The notes under the pieces were generated by a model, which worked only from the letters and a program-made list of their open reading frames with translations, was not told the origin of the DNA and searched no databases. 64,000 nt of DNA from Nocardia grenadensis NBRC 108939 (GTDB lineage Bacteria > Actinomycetota > Actinomycetes > Mycobacteriales > Mycobacteriaceae). Shown piece by piece: positions 35,451 through 44,384 of this stretch. The first letter of the stretch is position 1; each line of letters opens with the position of its first letter. The stretch spans positions 555,645 to 619,644 of the forward strand of contig NZ_BDCJ01000003.1 in the NCBI RefSeq assembly GCF_001613445.1, in the 5' to 3' direction. Position numbers and translations under genes: made by a program.

Positions 35451-36254
35451 TCAGCGCCCCAGCCCGCAGTCGCGACCGCTGTAGTCACACAGAACATCGA
35501 CGAAATCGTGGACGCTGAAATCCGGCCACATTTTGTCGCTGAACATGTACTCTGCTTCGGCTGCCTGCCATAGCAAGAACCCGGACAGTCGAATCTCGCC
35601 GGAGGTACGGATCACCAGGTCGGGGTCGGGTTGACCGGCAGTGGCGAATGGCTGCGACACGTCCTGCTCACTGATCCGCACCATCGTGTCACGTTCCGAC
35701 ATGCGATCGAGAAGTCTGTTGATAGCGGTGAGGAGATCGCGCCGCCCCGCGTACCCGACAGCAAGGTTCACCGCCATTCCGTCGACGTCACGCGACGTAC
35801 TCTCGACTTCCGTCAGCGCAGCCGCTAACGAAGTCGGCAGCAGCGACAAGTCGCCTATATGCCGTAGCCGATACTGCTGGGCCGCGGCGATATCGTTGAC
35901 CAGCTTCACGATGACGGGATACAGAGGCTGAAGCTGCTGCGCCGGCCGGGCCAAGTTGCTCCGCGACATGAGCCACAACGTGACGATATCGATCTGTGCT
36001 CGTCGGCACCAGCTCAGGAAGCGCTGTACGTGTGCCGCACCCGCGCGATGCCCCTCGACGGGATCGAGACCTCGGGCTCGTGCCCACCGGCGGTTACCGT
36101 TGAGGACCACCGCCACATGCCGCGGCGCCTGGTCCCGGCTCGGCCAGGGCAGTTCGTCGAAAGAGCGCGACCATACTGAAGAATTCAGCAGAGTTCGGGT
36201 ATCGCACTGCGAATCGCTTCCACTCGGCACCTCCGACTTTCCAGGGCATGCCAT
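35451..36254 (-). CDS. cis-Prenyltransferase (UppS / Z-FPP synthase family) with Asn at the catalytic Asp position
   Basis: ATG 36254 has GGAAGG eight bases upstream; the product has 267 residues. The family blocks are present: HVAVVLNGNRRWARARG, EGHRAGA, LWLMSRSNLARP, PDLVIRTSGEIRLSGFLLWQ and MWPDF. The first block normally reads (M/L)DGNxRW, where the Asp binds the metal and is essential in E. coli UppS (Asp26). Here it is Asn52, encoded by AAC. The SSENW-like block is also altered (SRSN). The protein could be inactive, or do an unusual reaction such as branched condensation or cyclisation, as known for lavandulyl-type members. It closes the terpenoid region. Confidence 0.88.
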   Translation of the reverse strand: MACPGKSEVPSGSDSQCDTRTLLNSSVWSRSFDELPWPSRDQAPRHVAVVLNGNRRWARARGLDPVEGHRAGAAHVQRFLSWCRRAQIDIVTLWLMSRSNLARPAQQLQPLYPVIVKLVNDIAAAQQYRLRHIGDLSLLPTSLAAALTEVESTSRDVDGMAVNLAVGYAGRRDLLTAINRLLDRMSERDTMVRISEQDVSQPFATAGQPDPDLVIRTSGEIRLSGFLLWQAAEAEYMFSDKMWPDFSVHDFVDVLCDYSGRDCGLGR

Positions 36255-37107
36255 ACCAGAACCCTTCCATGACGGCGAGTGATCAAGCGCGGGCCGATCC
36301 ATCAATGGATCTCTACGCTTGTCCTTTCCAGTGTTGAAGTTCTGGTTCTCTCCCAGAACCGGCCACCACGCATACACACTATGTGGCGCGGGCATATCCG
36401 TCGGCTCGGAACGCCTACGGTAATCGTCCGGTTGGACACCAGAAGCCTTCTGCGGGTGTCGAGGTCGGCAAACGCATCGACCACACACCCGCAGTGCGCT
36501 CCGCAAGCGTCCAGCCGAAAGGTCGTTCTAAACCAGGCTTCTGTAATGGGGCGTACATCGGACCTCCCTAATTGCAAGGAGTGTGCTGCGGTGCGTGCTG
36601 CGGGCGCGGCACCGTTGTATGCGGGTCCCTGCTTCCGGATACGCGCGCGGCCGCGATCGATACGGTACTGGCCGCGTTGCGTTCCCTCGCGGCACGCACG
36701 CGCAGCCGCGATATTGTCACCGCCGCTCCCACCGAGCCCGAATAGCAAGCCGCGCCCGGCCCGGCGAGATGACGAGCACATCGACGGTGCCCGGTCAGCG
36801 CGGCGCGAAGCACCGCCGTATAGCCATAACGCGGCCGCTCGCACACCACGCGGGTGGAACGAACGAGTCCCTGGCGCCCGGCGAGGCGTTTGTGGCGGAT
36901 TCACACGGAATCGCGCGACCGTGCTGAAAAGTCCGGATCCGACGCTCGATGACCGGGCCTCCGACCGGACCGTATACTCTCGAGTCACCCGACCAGCGTG
37001 CACACAGACGCTTTTCGCCGAGACGAACGGCGGGCACGCGACGGGTTTCTGCGTGTCTTCGACGGCGATGACCCGAGGACATATCACCGATCTCGAGAGG
37101 TAGCTCT
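36255..37107. other. Long stretch without a supported gene
   Basis: About 850 bases between the cis-prenyltransferase and lipase genes. Frames of about 260-275 codons exist on both strands, but neither has a recognisable family, a ribosome binding site or natural composition. It may be eroded coding sequence at the edge of the terpenoid island. The right end contains GAGAGG seven bases before the lipase start. Confidence 0.4.
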
Positions 37108-38490
37108 ATGAATTGGGTCCGTGCGCGGATAGGTCTCGTGCGGGCGCTGACAGGTGTGACCACGGCAGGCTGCCTGATCCTCGCGGGTCAGCCGGCGGCC
37201 GTCGCCGAGGAGGTGCCGGGCCCACCGGCCCCCTCCGGCCTACAGCGCGGTATCGACGATGCCCTTCCCCCGCCCCCACTGCCCGACGTCCCCGCATCGC
37301 CGATCGGGGATATGCCGCCGGAACTGGCGGCACTGTGGCACGCGGTGCAGTCTCCGCCGACGGGTGACCCGATCTTCGACACCTGGCCGTCCGGATTGGA
37401 CACGATGGCCGCGGGTGCGGTGATCGAACAGCGTGACATCACCGCGATCGCCGCGCCGCGGATCGAGGCGCCGGTGGGCCGTGCCGTATTGCTGAAATTC
37501 CGGTCGGCGTCCGCGGCGGGGGCGCCCTCCTTCGGCACGGCGACCCTGGTAGTTCCGGCGGCGGCGTGGACAGGTCCCGGCAGCCGGCCGGTCCTGGTGG
37601 ACAACAAGCCGATCAACTCGCTCGGCCTGCGGTGTACGCCCGGTTATACGATGGCACACGGCGAAGACGGCGCCAGCAGCAGTGCCATCGACGCGTTGAC
37701 CCCCACGACCGAGTCGGCAGTGAACCGTGGGTACGCGGTACTGATTCCCGATCACGAAGGCCCGTTCATGGCCTATGCGGAACCGAATGTCGCCGCACAT
37801 GTCATCCTCGACAGCATTCGCGCCGTGCGCTCGCTGCCCGAATCGGAGTTCGGTGGCAGCCGTTTCGCGCTGACCGGATACTCCGGGGGCGCGATCGCCT
37901 CCTACTCGGCGGCCATGCTGCTCGACGACTACGCGCCGGAATTGGCCGAGGCGGTGGTGGGCGCGTCGATGGGCGGGCTCGTCACCGACAACCGGGTCGT
38001 CGCGAACAGTTTCGACGGTAAGTTCGCCTCCGGCGTGCTGCTCGCGGTCGTGCTCGCCTACGCCCGCGAGCACCCCGAGATCCTCGCCAATATGAACCAT
38101 TTGGCCCAGTGGGTGGCCACCTCGCCGATCAACAATGTGTGCGGTGAGGCGCTCGGGCCGCTGGGTGTGGTCGGGATACCGCTCGAAATCGCCGCGAATA
38201 TTCCCCACCCGCTCGACAGCGCCGTCGCCGACGATATCTTCGCGCGTACGGATCTCAGCGACCGGACGTCGGCGGTGCCGCTGTACATCTACCATGCCGC
38301 CCACGATCTCTGGATTCCGCTCGAGGGGGCGCAGCAGCTGTATCGCACGCAGTGCGACCGCGGCGTCCCCGCGGTCTTCCGGAGCGAGCCGGGTGAACAT
38401 GTCACCGGCCTGACCACAGGATTCCCCGGCGCTTTCGACTGGCTCGATGCGCGTCTACGCGGCGAGCCGGCCCCGAACGAGTGCTCCTAG
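37108..38490 (+). CDS. Secreted lipase (secretory lipase, LIP family)
   Basis: A 460-residue exported alpha/beta hydrolase. The signal peptide is ARIGLVRALTGVTTAGCLILAGQPAAVAEE with likely cleavage after AVA (about residue 33). The mature protein has VLVDNKPINSLG, YAVLIPDHEGP and the nucleophile elbow LTGYSGGAIAS, then the late blocks PLYIYHAAHDLWIP and GEHVTGL that supply the acid and His. This fits the secretory lipase family common in Nocardia and Mycobacterium, acting on triglycerides or related esters outside the cell. GAGAGG lies seven bases upstream of the ATG. It stands alone. Confidence 0.9.
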   Translation: MNWVRARIGLVRALTGVTTAGCLILAGQPAAVAEEVPGPPAPSGLQRGIDDALPPPPLPDVPASPIGDMPPELAALWHAVQSPPTGDPIFDTWPSGLDTMAAGAVIEQRDITAIAAPRIEAPVGRAVLLKFRSASAAGAPSFGTATLVVPAAAWTGPGSRPVLVDNKPINSLGLRCTPGYTMAHGEDGASSSAIDALTPTTESAVNRGYAVLIPDHEGPFMAYAEPNVAAHVILDSIRAVRSLPESEFGGSRFALTGYSGGAIASYSAAMLLDDYAPELAEAVVGASMGGLVTDNRVVANSFDGKFASGVLLAVVLAYAREHPEILANMNHLAQWVATSPINNVCGEALGPLGVVGIPLEIAANIPHPLDSAVADDIFARTDLSDRTSAVPLYIYHAAHDLWIPLEGAQQLYRTQCDRGVPAVFRSEPGEHVTGLTTGFPGAFDWLDARLRGEPAPNECS

Positions 38491-38629
38491 TCCGGAGTGC
38501 TGACCATCATCGCCCGCGTGCGGGCTGCCGAGACAACCCGAGTCGGGTAGCCGAGGGCACGACCGAGCACCGGGGCTCCGCATCACCGGCTGCGGAGCCC
38601 CGGTGGGCGCGGTGCCGGTGGCGAAACCG

Positions 38630-39736
38630 CTACCGCACACCGGATCCCGACCCGCGGGTACTTCCCGAGGTGGCCGTACTCCCCTGTTCGAGGTGGGCGG
38701 CCGACGGCACACCCGCGGCGGCGGGGCCGCCGTGCCGTCGGCCGGGGATACGCGCGACCACCGGTCCGAGTCCTCGCCGGATGAGACTGATCACCCCGTA
38801 GGGCAGCACGAAGATGAACAGGATCAACGCCACCCCGTAGGTGATTCCGGCGGCCGACTGGTTGATATCGGCGGTCCACTGCGGGACGTACACGACGAAG
38901 AAGGCACCGAACACCACCCCGGGCACCGTGCCGAGTCCGCCGACGACGATCATCGTGATGAAGGCGATCGCGAGCGGCAGCCCGAAGGCCTCCGGGCCCA
39001 CGTACTGGACCACGAAGCTGTACAGCACACCGCCCACCCCGGCGAGCGCGGCACTGAACGCGAAAATCGTTGTCTTGGTCCGGGTCGCGGGTACACCCAG
39101 GGTGGTCGCGACGGCTTCGTAATCCCGGATCGCGATCAACGAACGGCCGATCCGGCCGGTCGCGAGGCGGCGCACCACCAGATACGCCACCAGTGCCACG
39201 ACCAGGCACAGATAGTAGACCCACTGGTCCCGGGCCAGTCCGGTGAACTCGGGGGCCTCGGCACCGAAGATATTGATACCAGCCTGCCCGTCGGTGATGT
39301 GTTCGAACCGTTTGATGACCGCGGGTGTCACCAGCGCGAGACCCAGGGTGGCGAGCGCCAGCTGGAGTCCGTGCAACCGCAGCGCCGGCAACCCGAACAG
39401 ATAGCCCACGAAGTAGCCGGCCGCGAACGCGATCGGGATCAGCAGCAGATACGGCACCCCGTGGTTCTCCACCAGCACCGCGCTCAGGTACGCGCCGAGC
39501 GCGAAGAAGAAGCCGTGGCCCAGCGAGATCTGGCCGGTATTACCGGTCAACAGGTTCAGTCCCAGCCCGACGACGATGTACACCAGCACCATGGAGCGGT
39601 CGAAGTTCACATACGGCGCCGACACCAGCGGCGCCATCGCGGCGACGACCACGACCAGGATCATCGTGGCACGCGATAGCCACACCGGCGCGTCGAGTTC
39701 GGCGCGGGGACGGCGGAGTAGTTCGAAGACCCTCAT
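38630..39736 (-). CDS. livM: Branched-chain amino-acid-type ABC transporter permease (LivM)
   Basis: About 368 residues from ATG 39736, which overlaps the LivH stop (ATGA). Multiple membrane helices and the LivM signatures GLGLNLLTGNTGQISLGHGFFFALGAYLSA and TLGVPATRTKTTIFAFSAALAGVGGVLYS are present. A Pro/Gly/Ser-rich cytosolic tail of about 50 residues closes it. With LivH it forms the membrane channel of a HAAT-type importer. It is the last gene of the operon livK-livG-livF-livH-livM. Confidence 0.93.
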   Translation of the reverse strand: MRVFELLRRPRAELDAPVWLSRATMILVVVVAAMAPLVSAPYVNFDRSMVLVYIVVGLGLNLLTGNTGQISLGHGFFFALGAYLSAVLVENHGVPYLLLIPIAFAAGYFVGYLFGLPALRLHGLQLALATLGLALVTPAVIKRFEHITDGQAGINIFGAEAPEFTGLARDQWVYYLCLVVALVAYLVVRRLATGRIGRSLIAIRDYEAVATTLGVPATRTKTTIFAFSAALAGVGGVLYSFVVQYVGPEAFGLPLAIAFITMIVVGGLGTVPGVVFGAFFVVYVPQWTADINQSAAGITYGVALILFIFVLPYGVISLIRRGLGPVVARIPGRRHGGPAAAGVPSAAHLEQGSTATSGSTRGSGSGVR

Positions 39737-40617
39737 ACCCGTGCCACCTTCCGGGCGCCGAACAACCCTTCCGGCTTCAGCAAGAGCACACCGAGGATGA
39801 GGACGAGGGCGACCGCCTGCTTGAAATCGTGGCCGATCCAGGAGATATACGTACCGGCGAGGTTCTCGGCCACCCCCACACACAGGCCGCCGACGATCGC
39901 GCCGACCGGACTGTCGAGCCCGCCCAGGACCGCGGCCGCGAACGAGTAGATCAGCGACGCCACGAGCATATTCGGTTGCAGGAACAGCTGCGGCGCGGCC
40001 AGGGACGCGGCGAGCGCGCCGATGGCGGCGGCCAACCCCCAGCCGATCATCAGCATCCGGCCGACCGGCACGCCGATCAGTTGCGCGGAGTCCGGGTTAC
40101 CGGCCGCCGCCCGCATCGCCAGCCCGACCCGCGTCCGCTGGAACAGCACGAACAGCAGTGCGGCGACCACCACGACCGCGCCCACGATCACCACGGACTG
40201 CCGGGACATCACGACCGGGCCCAGCGTGAGCACCGGCCCCGACACCATCGCCGGGAACTCCCGGCTCTGCACGCCCCAGATCCAGCCGGCGGCACTGTTG
40301 AGCACGAGCATCAGACCGAGCGTGATGATGACGAGCGGCATATGGTCGCGCGATCCGGCGAGCGGCCGGATAAGCACCCGTTCGGCGGCGGCGCCGGCAA
40401 GGAACGCCACCCCCATCGCACCCAGGATCGCGAGGTACAGCGGGGCACCCCACTGGTGGAACTGCCACGCGAAGAACGCCGAGAACATCGCCATCTCGCC
40501 CTGGGCGAAATTGACGATCCCGGACGCCCGGTAGACCAGGACGATACTGAGCGCGAACGCGGCGTACAGCGCGCCCCACGTCAGCCCGTCCACCACTTGT
40601 TGCGCAAAGACTTGCAT
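39733..40617 (-). CDS. livH: Branched-chain amino-acid-type ABC transporter permease (LivH)
   Basis: A 294-residue membrane protein from ATG 40617. It has QQVVDGLTWGALYAAFALSIVLVYR, the LivH block GIVNFAQGEMAMFSAFFAW, and further on QRTRVGLAMRAAAGNPDSAQLIGV. It pairs with LivM and overlaps it by four bases. The start lies 17 bases downstream of the LivF stop. Confidence 0.93.
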   Translation of the reverse strand: MQVFAQQVVDGLTWGALYAAFALSIVLVYRASGIVNFAQGEMAMFSAFFAWQFHQWGAPLYLAILGAMGVAFLAGAAAERVLIRPLAGSRDHMPLVIITLGLMLVLNSAAGWIWGVQSREFPAMVSGPVLTLGPVVMSRQSVVIVGAVVVVAALLFVLFQRTRVGLAMRAAAGNPDSAQLIGVPVGRMLMIGWGLAAAIGALAASLAAPQLFLQPNMLVASLIYSFAAAVLGGLDSPVGAIVGGLCVGVAENLAGTYISWIGHDFKQAVALVLILGVLLLKPEGLFGARKVARV

Positions 40618-40634
40618 GAACAGATCTCCTGTGC

Positions 40635-41342
40635 TCAATAGCCTAGGTAGGCGCGCCGCACCGATTCGTCGCGCGCGAGGCTGTCCGCGGGACGCTGGGC
40701 GACGACGCGACCGGCGTCGACGAGTACCGCCGATGTGCCGATGTCGAGCGCGAGGTGGGCGTTCTGCTCGACAACGAGAATCGTGGTGCCGGTGGCCGCG
40801 TTGATCCGGGCGAGCGCCCGGAACACCTCCTGGGTGATGCGGGGCGCCAGTCCGAGCGAGGGCTCGTCGAGCAACAGCAGTCGCGGTCCGGCCACCAGGG
40901 CCCGGGCGATGGCGAGCATCTGCTGTTCGCCACCGCTGAGCCCGGCCGCGGGCTGCCGCCGCCGCTCCCGCAGCCGCGGGAAGAAGTCGTACCACCGCTC
41001 GATCGCCCGGTCGGTCGCCGCGGTGGACGTGGTGTATCCACCGATCCGCAGGTTCTCCTCGACCGTCAGGTCGCCGAATGTCCCGCGTCCCTGCGGTACG
41101 TGCGCGACGCCGAGGCGGGCGATCCGATCGGTGCGCAGTCCGGAGATATCGCGCCCGTCGAACACGATCCGCCCGGTGGTGTGCACCATCGCGCAGATCG
41201 ATCGCAGGATGGTGGTCTTCCCGGCACCGTTCGCGCCGAGCACCACCGTCACCTCACCGGCGGGTACCGCGAAGTCGATGCCGTGCAGCACTTCCGCGCT
41301 GCCGTAGCGGGCGTGCAGCCCCTCGACGTCGAGCAGGTTCAC
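40635..41342 (-). CDS. livF: ABC transporter ATP-binding protein (LivF)
   Basis: A 235-residue ATPase starting at GTG 41342, overlapping the LivG stop (GTGA). Walker A is GANGAGKTT, the signature is LSGGEQQML and Walker B is LLLLDEPSLGLAP. VPQGRGTFGDLTVEENL is the Q-loop segment typical of LivF. It energises the LivHM channel. Confidence 0.95.
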   Translation of the reverse strand: MNLLDVEGLHARYGSAEVLHGIDFAVPAGEVTVVLGANGAGKTTILRSICAMVHTTGRIVFDGRDISGLRTDRIARLGVAHVPQGRGTFGDLTVEENLRIGGYTTSTAATDRAIERWYDFFPRLRERRRQPAAGLSGGEQQMLAIARALVAGPRLLLLDEPSLGLAPRITQEVFRALARINAATGTTILVVEQNAHLALDIGTSAVLVDAGRVVAQRPADSLARDESVRRAYLGY

Positions 41343-42139
41343 GCCGCACCTCCCAGGTACGCTTCGACGACCTCGGGATGCGCTGCCACCTCGGCGGGTT
41401 CGCCCTCGGTGACCTTCTGGCCGAAGTTGAGCACCACCACTCGGTCGGAGATCGACATCACCATGGCCATGTGATGCTCGACGAGCAGCACCGAGAATCC
41501 CCGTTCATCGCACAGGGCGCGAACGGTGGCGGCGAGCTCGAGCACTTCCTCGTGGATGAGCCCGTTCGCCGGTTCGTCGAGCATGAGCAGCCGCGGTCGC
41601 TGCATCAGTGCCCGGGCGAGTTCGATCCGCTTGAGGGTGCCGTAGGGCAGGTTCCCCGCCGGCTCCGGTCCGACGTGCGCGAGCTGCATCGAATCGAGCA
41701 GCGACCACGCCTGTTCGCGTTCACGACGCTCCTCTCGCCGGGTCGGCGGCAGTCCGAGGGCGGTGCGGACGAATCCGGCCCGGGTGCGGGAGTACGCGCC
41801 GGTGAGCACGTTCTCCACCACCGACATCGTGGGGAACAGCCCGATGTTCTGGAAGGTGCGCGCGATCCCGGCCTCCGCGATCCCGGCCGCGGGCAGGGCC
41901 AGCAGATCGGTGTCGCCGAAGGTGATACGTCCCGAATCCGGTTGGTAGAGGCGGCTGATGCAGTTGAACAGCGTCGTCTTACCCGCGCCGTTGGGGCCGA
42001 TGAGCCCGACGATGCGGCCGGGTTCGATCGTGAACGAGGGCCCGTCGAGTGCGACGACGCCCCCGAAGCGCAGGCGCACCTCCTCGACGCGCAGTGCGGG
42101 TACCGCCCCGGCGGCAGCTACATCCGGCACGGTTGTCAT
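41339..42139 (-). CDS. livG: ABC transporter ATP-binding protein (LivG)
   Basis: A 266-residue ATPase from ATG 42139, overlapping the livK stop (ATGA). Walker A is GPNGAGKTTLFN, the Q-loop segment is IARTFQNIGLFPTMSVVENV and Walker B is LLMLDEPANGL. The signature region reads LPYGTLKRIELARAL, where the usual SGGQ is YGTL, as often in LivG proteins. It is the partner of LivF in the same importer. Confidence 0.94.
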   Translation of the reverse strand: MTTVPDVAAAGAVPALRVEEVRLRFGGVVALDGPSFTIEPGRIVGLIGPNGAGKTTLFNCISRLYQPDSGRITFGDTDLLALPAAGIAEAGIARTFQNIGLFPTMSVVENVLTGAYSRTRAGFVRTALGLPPTRREERREREQAWSLLDSMQLAHVGPEPAGNLPYGTLKRIELARALMQRPRLLMLDEPANGLIHEEVLELAATVRALCDERGFSVLLVEHHMAMVMSISDRVVVLNFGQKVTEGEPAEVAAHPEVVEAYLGGAA

Positions 42140-43371
42140 CCCTCGGTACCGCGCGTGACCACGGCGTCGTAGTGCCAGCTGCCGTCGCGGAACGTCATCG
42201 GCGCCATGGAGGTGATCACGTACGGGTAGTCCGGTGTGGTGTCGAAGGTGACACCCTCGATGGACAGGTCGGTGGTCACGCCCCGCATGTTCCCGACGGC
42301 GTCGAGGAGGTCGGCGCGCGTGCAGCCCTTCATCTGTTCGAGGGCGGTCACGAGCAGCTGCGCGGTGTTGTAGCCGGTGGCCGCGATGGTGTCGGTCGTT
42401 TTCACTTTCCCCGCATTGCGCTCGGCGAAGGCCCGCCAGTTCCGCACACCCGGATGGGTGTCGTGCTCGGTGCTGCTGACGTCGTAGATCCAGTAGAAGG
42501 AGTGAATGCCCTCCGCGGCACCGGGTCCGGCCGGCGCGAGCACGAAGTTGGTGTCGGTGGCGCCCGAGTAGATGTAGGTGTCGGGCTTCCAGCTCAGTTC
42601 GTTCGCCTTCTTCAGCGACTGGGTCACGAAGCTCGCGGTCGCGAAGTTGACGAATACGTCGGCGCCGGAATTGGCGAGGTTGACGATCTGCGAGTCCACC
42701 GACGGTGTCGTCTGCTCGTACGACTGCTCGGCGACGATCCGGGTGCCACTGCCCTCGAGTGCGGACTTCAGCGCGTCGCGGCTCCCGACCCCGAGGCTGT
42801 CGTTGGGGTAGAGCACCGCGATCTTCGCCTGCGGATGGTCGCGCAGGATCTGCGCGGCTCGTTCCGAGACCTCCCATCCGGTCTGCGGATTCACCGCGCC
42901 GGCGACGACGGGACGTTTGTCGTGTGTCGCGAGGAGCTCGTCGGTGCCGGTCATCGGGAACACCAGCGGCACGTTCTTCTGGGTAAGGTAGTCGACGACG
43001 GCCAGGGTCGATGCGGTGCCGATCAGATTCTGGATGGCGAACACCTGGTCCTGCTCCACCAGCGACCGCACATTGCCGACCGTGCGGGCGGGATCGTAGC
43101 CGTCGTCCATCGCGGTGTACACGATCTTGCGGGACTTACCGTCGCCCATCGCGACGCCGCCCGCGGCATTGATCTCCTCGAACAGCGCGGTCGCCGCGGT
43201 GGCCTGCGCGCCGGCGACGGACTGCATGAGGCTGGTGCCGAACCTTATCTCGGTATCGGTGATGCCGGGATCGCAGTCACCCGACGCGGTCGCGGTGTCG
43301 CGACCGGAGCAGGCGGTGAGGGCGGCGGTGGCGCACAGGGCGGTCAGGCCTACGGCGAGAGTACGTTTCAT
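42136..43371 (-). CDS. livK: Branched-chain amino-acid-type ABC substrate-binding lipoprotein (LivK-like)
   Basis: A 411-residue exported protein starting at ATG 43371. The signal peptide ends in ALTAC with lipidated Cys21. The mature part is a periplasmic-binding fold of the Leu/Ile/Val type: GITDTEIRFGTSLMQS, FEEINAAGGVAM, QNLIGTASTLAVVDYL and KIAVLYPNDSLGVGSRDALK. Such proteins in actinomycetes bind amino acids, amides, urea or aromatic acids, so the ligand is open. It is the first transporter gene of the five-gene operon. Confidence 0.93.
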   Translation of the reverse strand: MKRTLAVGLTALCATAALTACSGRDTATASGDCDPGITDTEIRFGTSLMQSVAGAQATAATALFEEINAAGGVAMGDGKSRKIVYTAMDDGYDPARTVGNVRSLVEQDQVFAIQNLIGTASTLAVVDYLTQKNVPLVFPMTGTDELLATHDKRPVVAGAVNPQTGWEVSERAAQILRDHPQAKIAVLYPNDSLGVGSRDALKSALEGSGTRIVAEQSYEQTTPSVDSQIVNLANSGADVFVNFATASFVTQSLKKANELSWKPDTYIYSGATDTNFVLAPAGPGAAEGIHSFYWIYDVSSTEHDTHPGVRNWRAFAERNAGKVKTTDTIAATGYNTAQLLVTALEQMKGCTRADLLDAVGNMRGVTTDLSIEGVTFDTTPDYPYVITSMAPMTFRDGSWHYDAVVTRGTEG

Positions 43372-43560
43372 GGTCGCTCCCTGGGTGTGAGGAGATGCGG
43401 AGGACAGGGGAAGATCGCCGCCTCGCGGGCGGCGTGGTCGAAAAGATCGGTGCGGGCTGTGCGGCGGGAGTGCTTCAGCGAAGTGCGATCCGGCGCGAGT
43501 TCCCGGGCGCACCGCACTCGGCGATGTCGCCGGCCGTCCGGCCGCACGCGGCCGCGGTGC

Positions 43561-43770
43561 TCATCGGATCGCGGACGAAGCGATCCGGACTCCGCCGCGC
43601 TGTGGGTCGTGACCGTCCAGTGGTGTGCCCGGCTCGATGACCTGTCCGGTCCGGATTCGCGAGGCGGCGGTCGCCGTTCCTTCCGGCGTGCTCGCTGCCG
43701 CGCTCCCTCGGCCGACCCGATCGCCCGCTCGCCGACCCGGCTCGCCTATGTCGGTTACGGATGCGGTCAT
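43561..43770 (-). CDS. Small ORF (69 codons) with strong ribosome binding site upstream of the liv operon
   Basis: ATG 43770 has AGGAGG four to five bases upstream, the best site in the neighbourhood, and an operator-like palindrome 26 bases further up. The peptide starts MTASVTDIGEPGRR and ends RGGVRIASSAIR. I do not recognise a family and see no signal peptide. Its stop overlaps the ATG of a 29-codon frame (MSTAAACGRTAGD; ATGA overlap, to about 43475). The pair may be a leader peptide, a regulatory small protein or the remnant of a larger first gene of the operon. Confidence 0.4.
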   Translation of the reverse strand: MTASVTDIGEPGRRAGDRVGRGSAAASTPEGTATAASRIRTGQVIEPGTPLDGHDPQRGGVRIASSAIR

Positions 43771-43795
43771 GCTGCCTCCTCGGCACTTCCCTATC

Positions 43796-43814
43796 TGACG
43801 TGACAGTCATGTCA
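43796..43814 (-). promoter_or_regulatory. 19-bp near-perfect palindrome upstream of the liv operon
   Basis: The plus strand reads TGACGTGACAGTCATGTCA: four TGAC/GTCA quarter-sites around a central base, symmetric at all but the two single-base spacers. On the minus strand a TTGACA hexamer overlaps one end (43815-43810). It lies 26 bases upstream of the small ORF and is well placed for a dimeric repressor such as a MarR or TetR protein. Confidence 0.65.
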
Positions 43815-44384
43815 ACTTGAGGAAGTGTGACCGGTAACACGAGAACTGTCAACAGGACAAAATGGACAGCAATATGCGCATGGTCGGCCGGACCGGGGCG
43901 ATACGGTCGTTCATCTGCGGTTTCGCGGCGCGGACGAATCGCCCCAGCGGGCCGGGCACACCAGTTTCCGCGAACTTCCCGACCGGGCCGGAAGCATGTG
44001 CGGCCCTGGGCACTCACCTCGACGGCAGACCCGGCAGCCTCGAGATTTCCTCCCGTACGCGTTCGAGATAGGAGACGTCGAGTCTTTCCGAGCGCGGGCC
44101 GCTACGGTCTCAGGGCGTCGGCCGGTCCGGATGACCCGGCGACAACGAGCAGGCGCCGAAGGAGAGCCGGCGGTAATGTCGCCGAGATCGAAGCGGCCGA
44201 CTCTCGTCGGCCGGGCGACCAGGTCGAAGATACCGAGCGGAGGACGGCACGACCGGTGCCACTGCCGTTCCGGAGTCGGGTGAGGTCACTCGCCGCCCGG
44301 CGAGCGCGGCGGCTGCGCGCGGTATACCGGAGTCCGGGTGCGGTCGCGGTCCACCGCCACTTCGTGGCGAAACCCACATATGTC
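43815..44384. other. Intergenic region without a supported gene
   Basis: About 570 bases between the operator of the liv operon and the 3' end of the mycolyltransferase-like gene. The frames present have shadow composition and no ribosome binding sites. I see nothing else in it. Confidence 0.4.

Noticed and set aside
36279..37103. Two overlapping frames of about 260-275 codons on opposite strands before the lipase gene
   Set aside because: No ribosome binding site, no family and unnatural composition on either strand.
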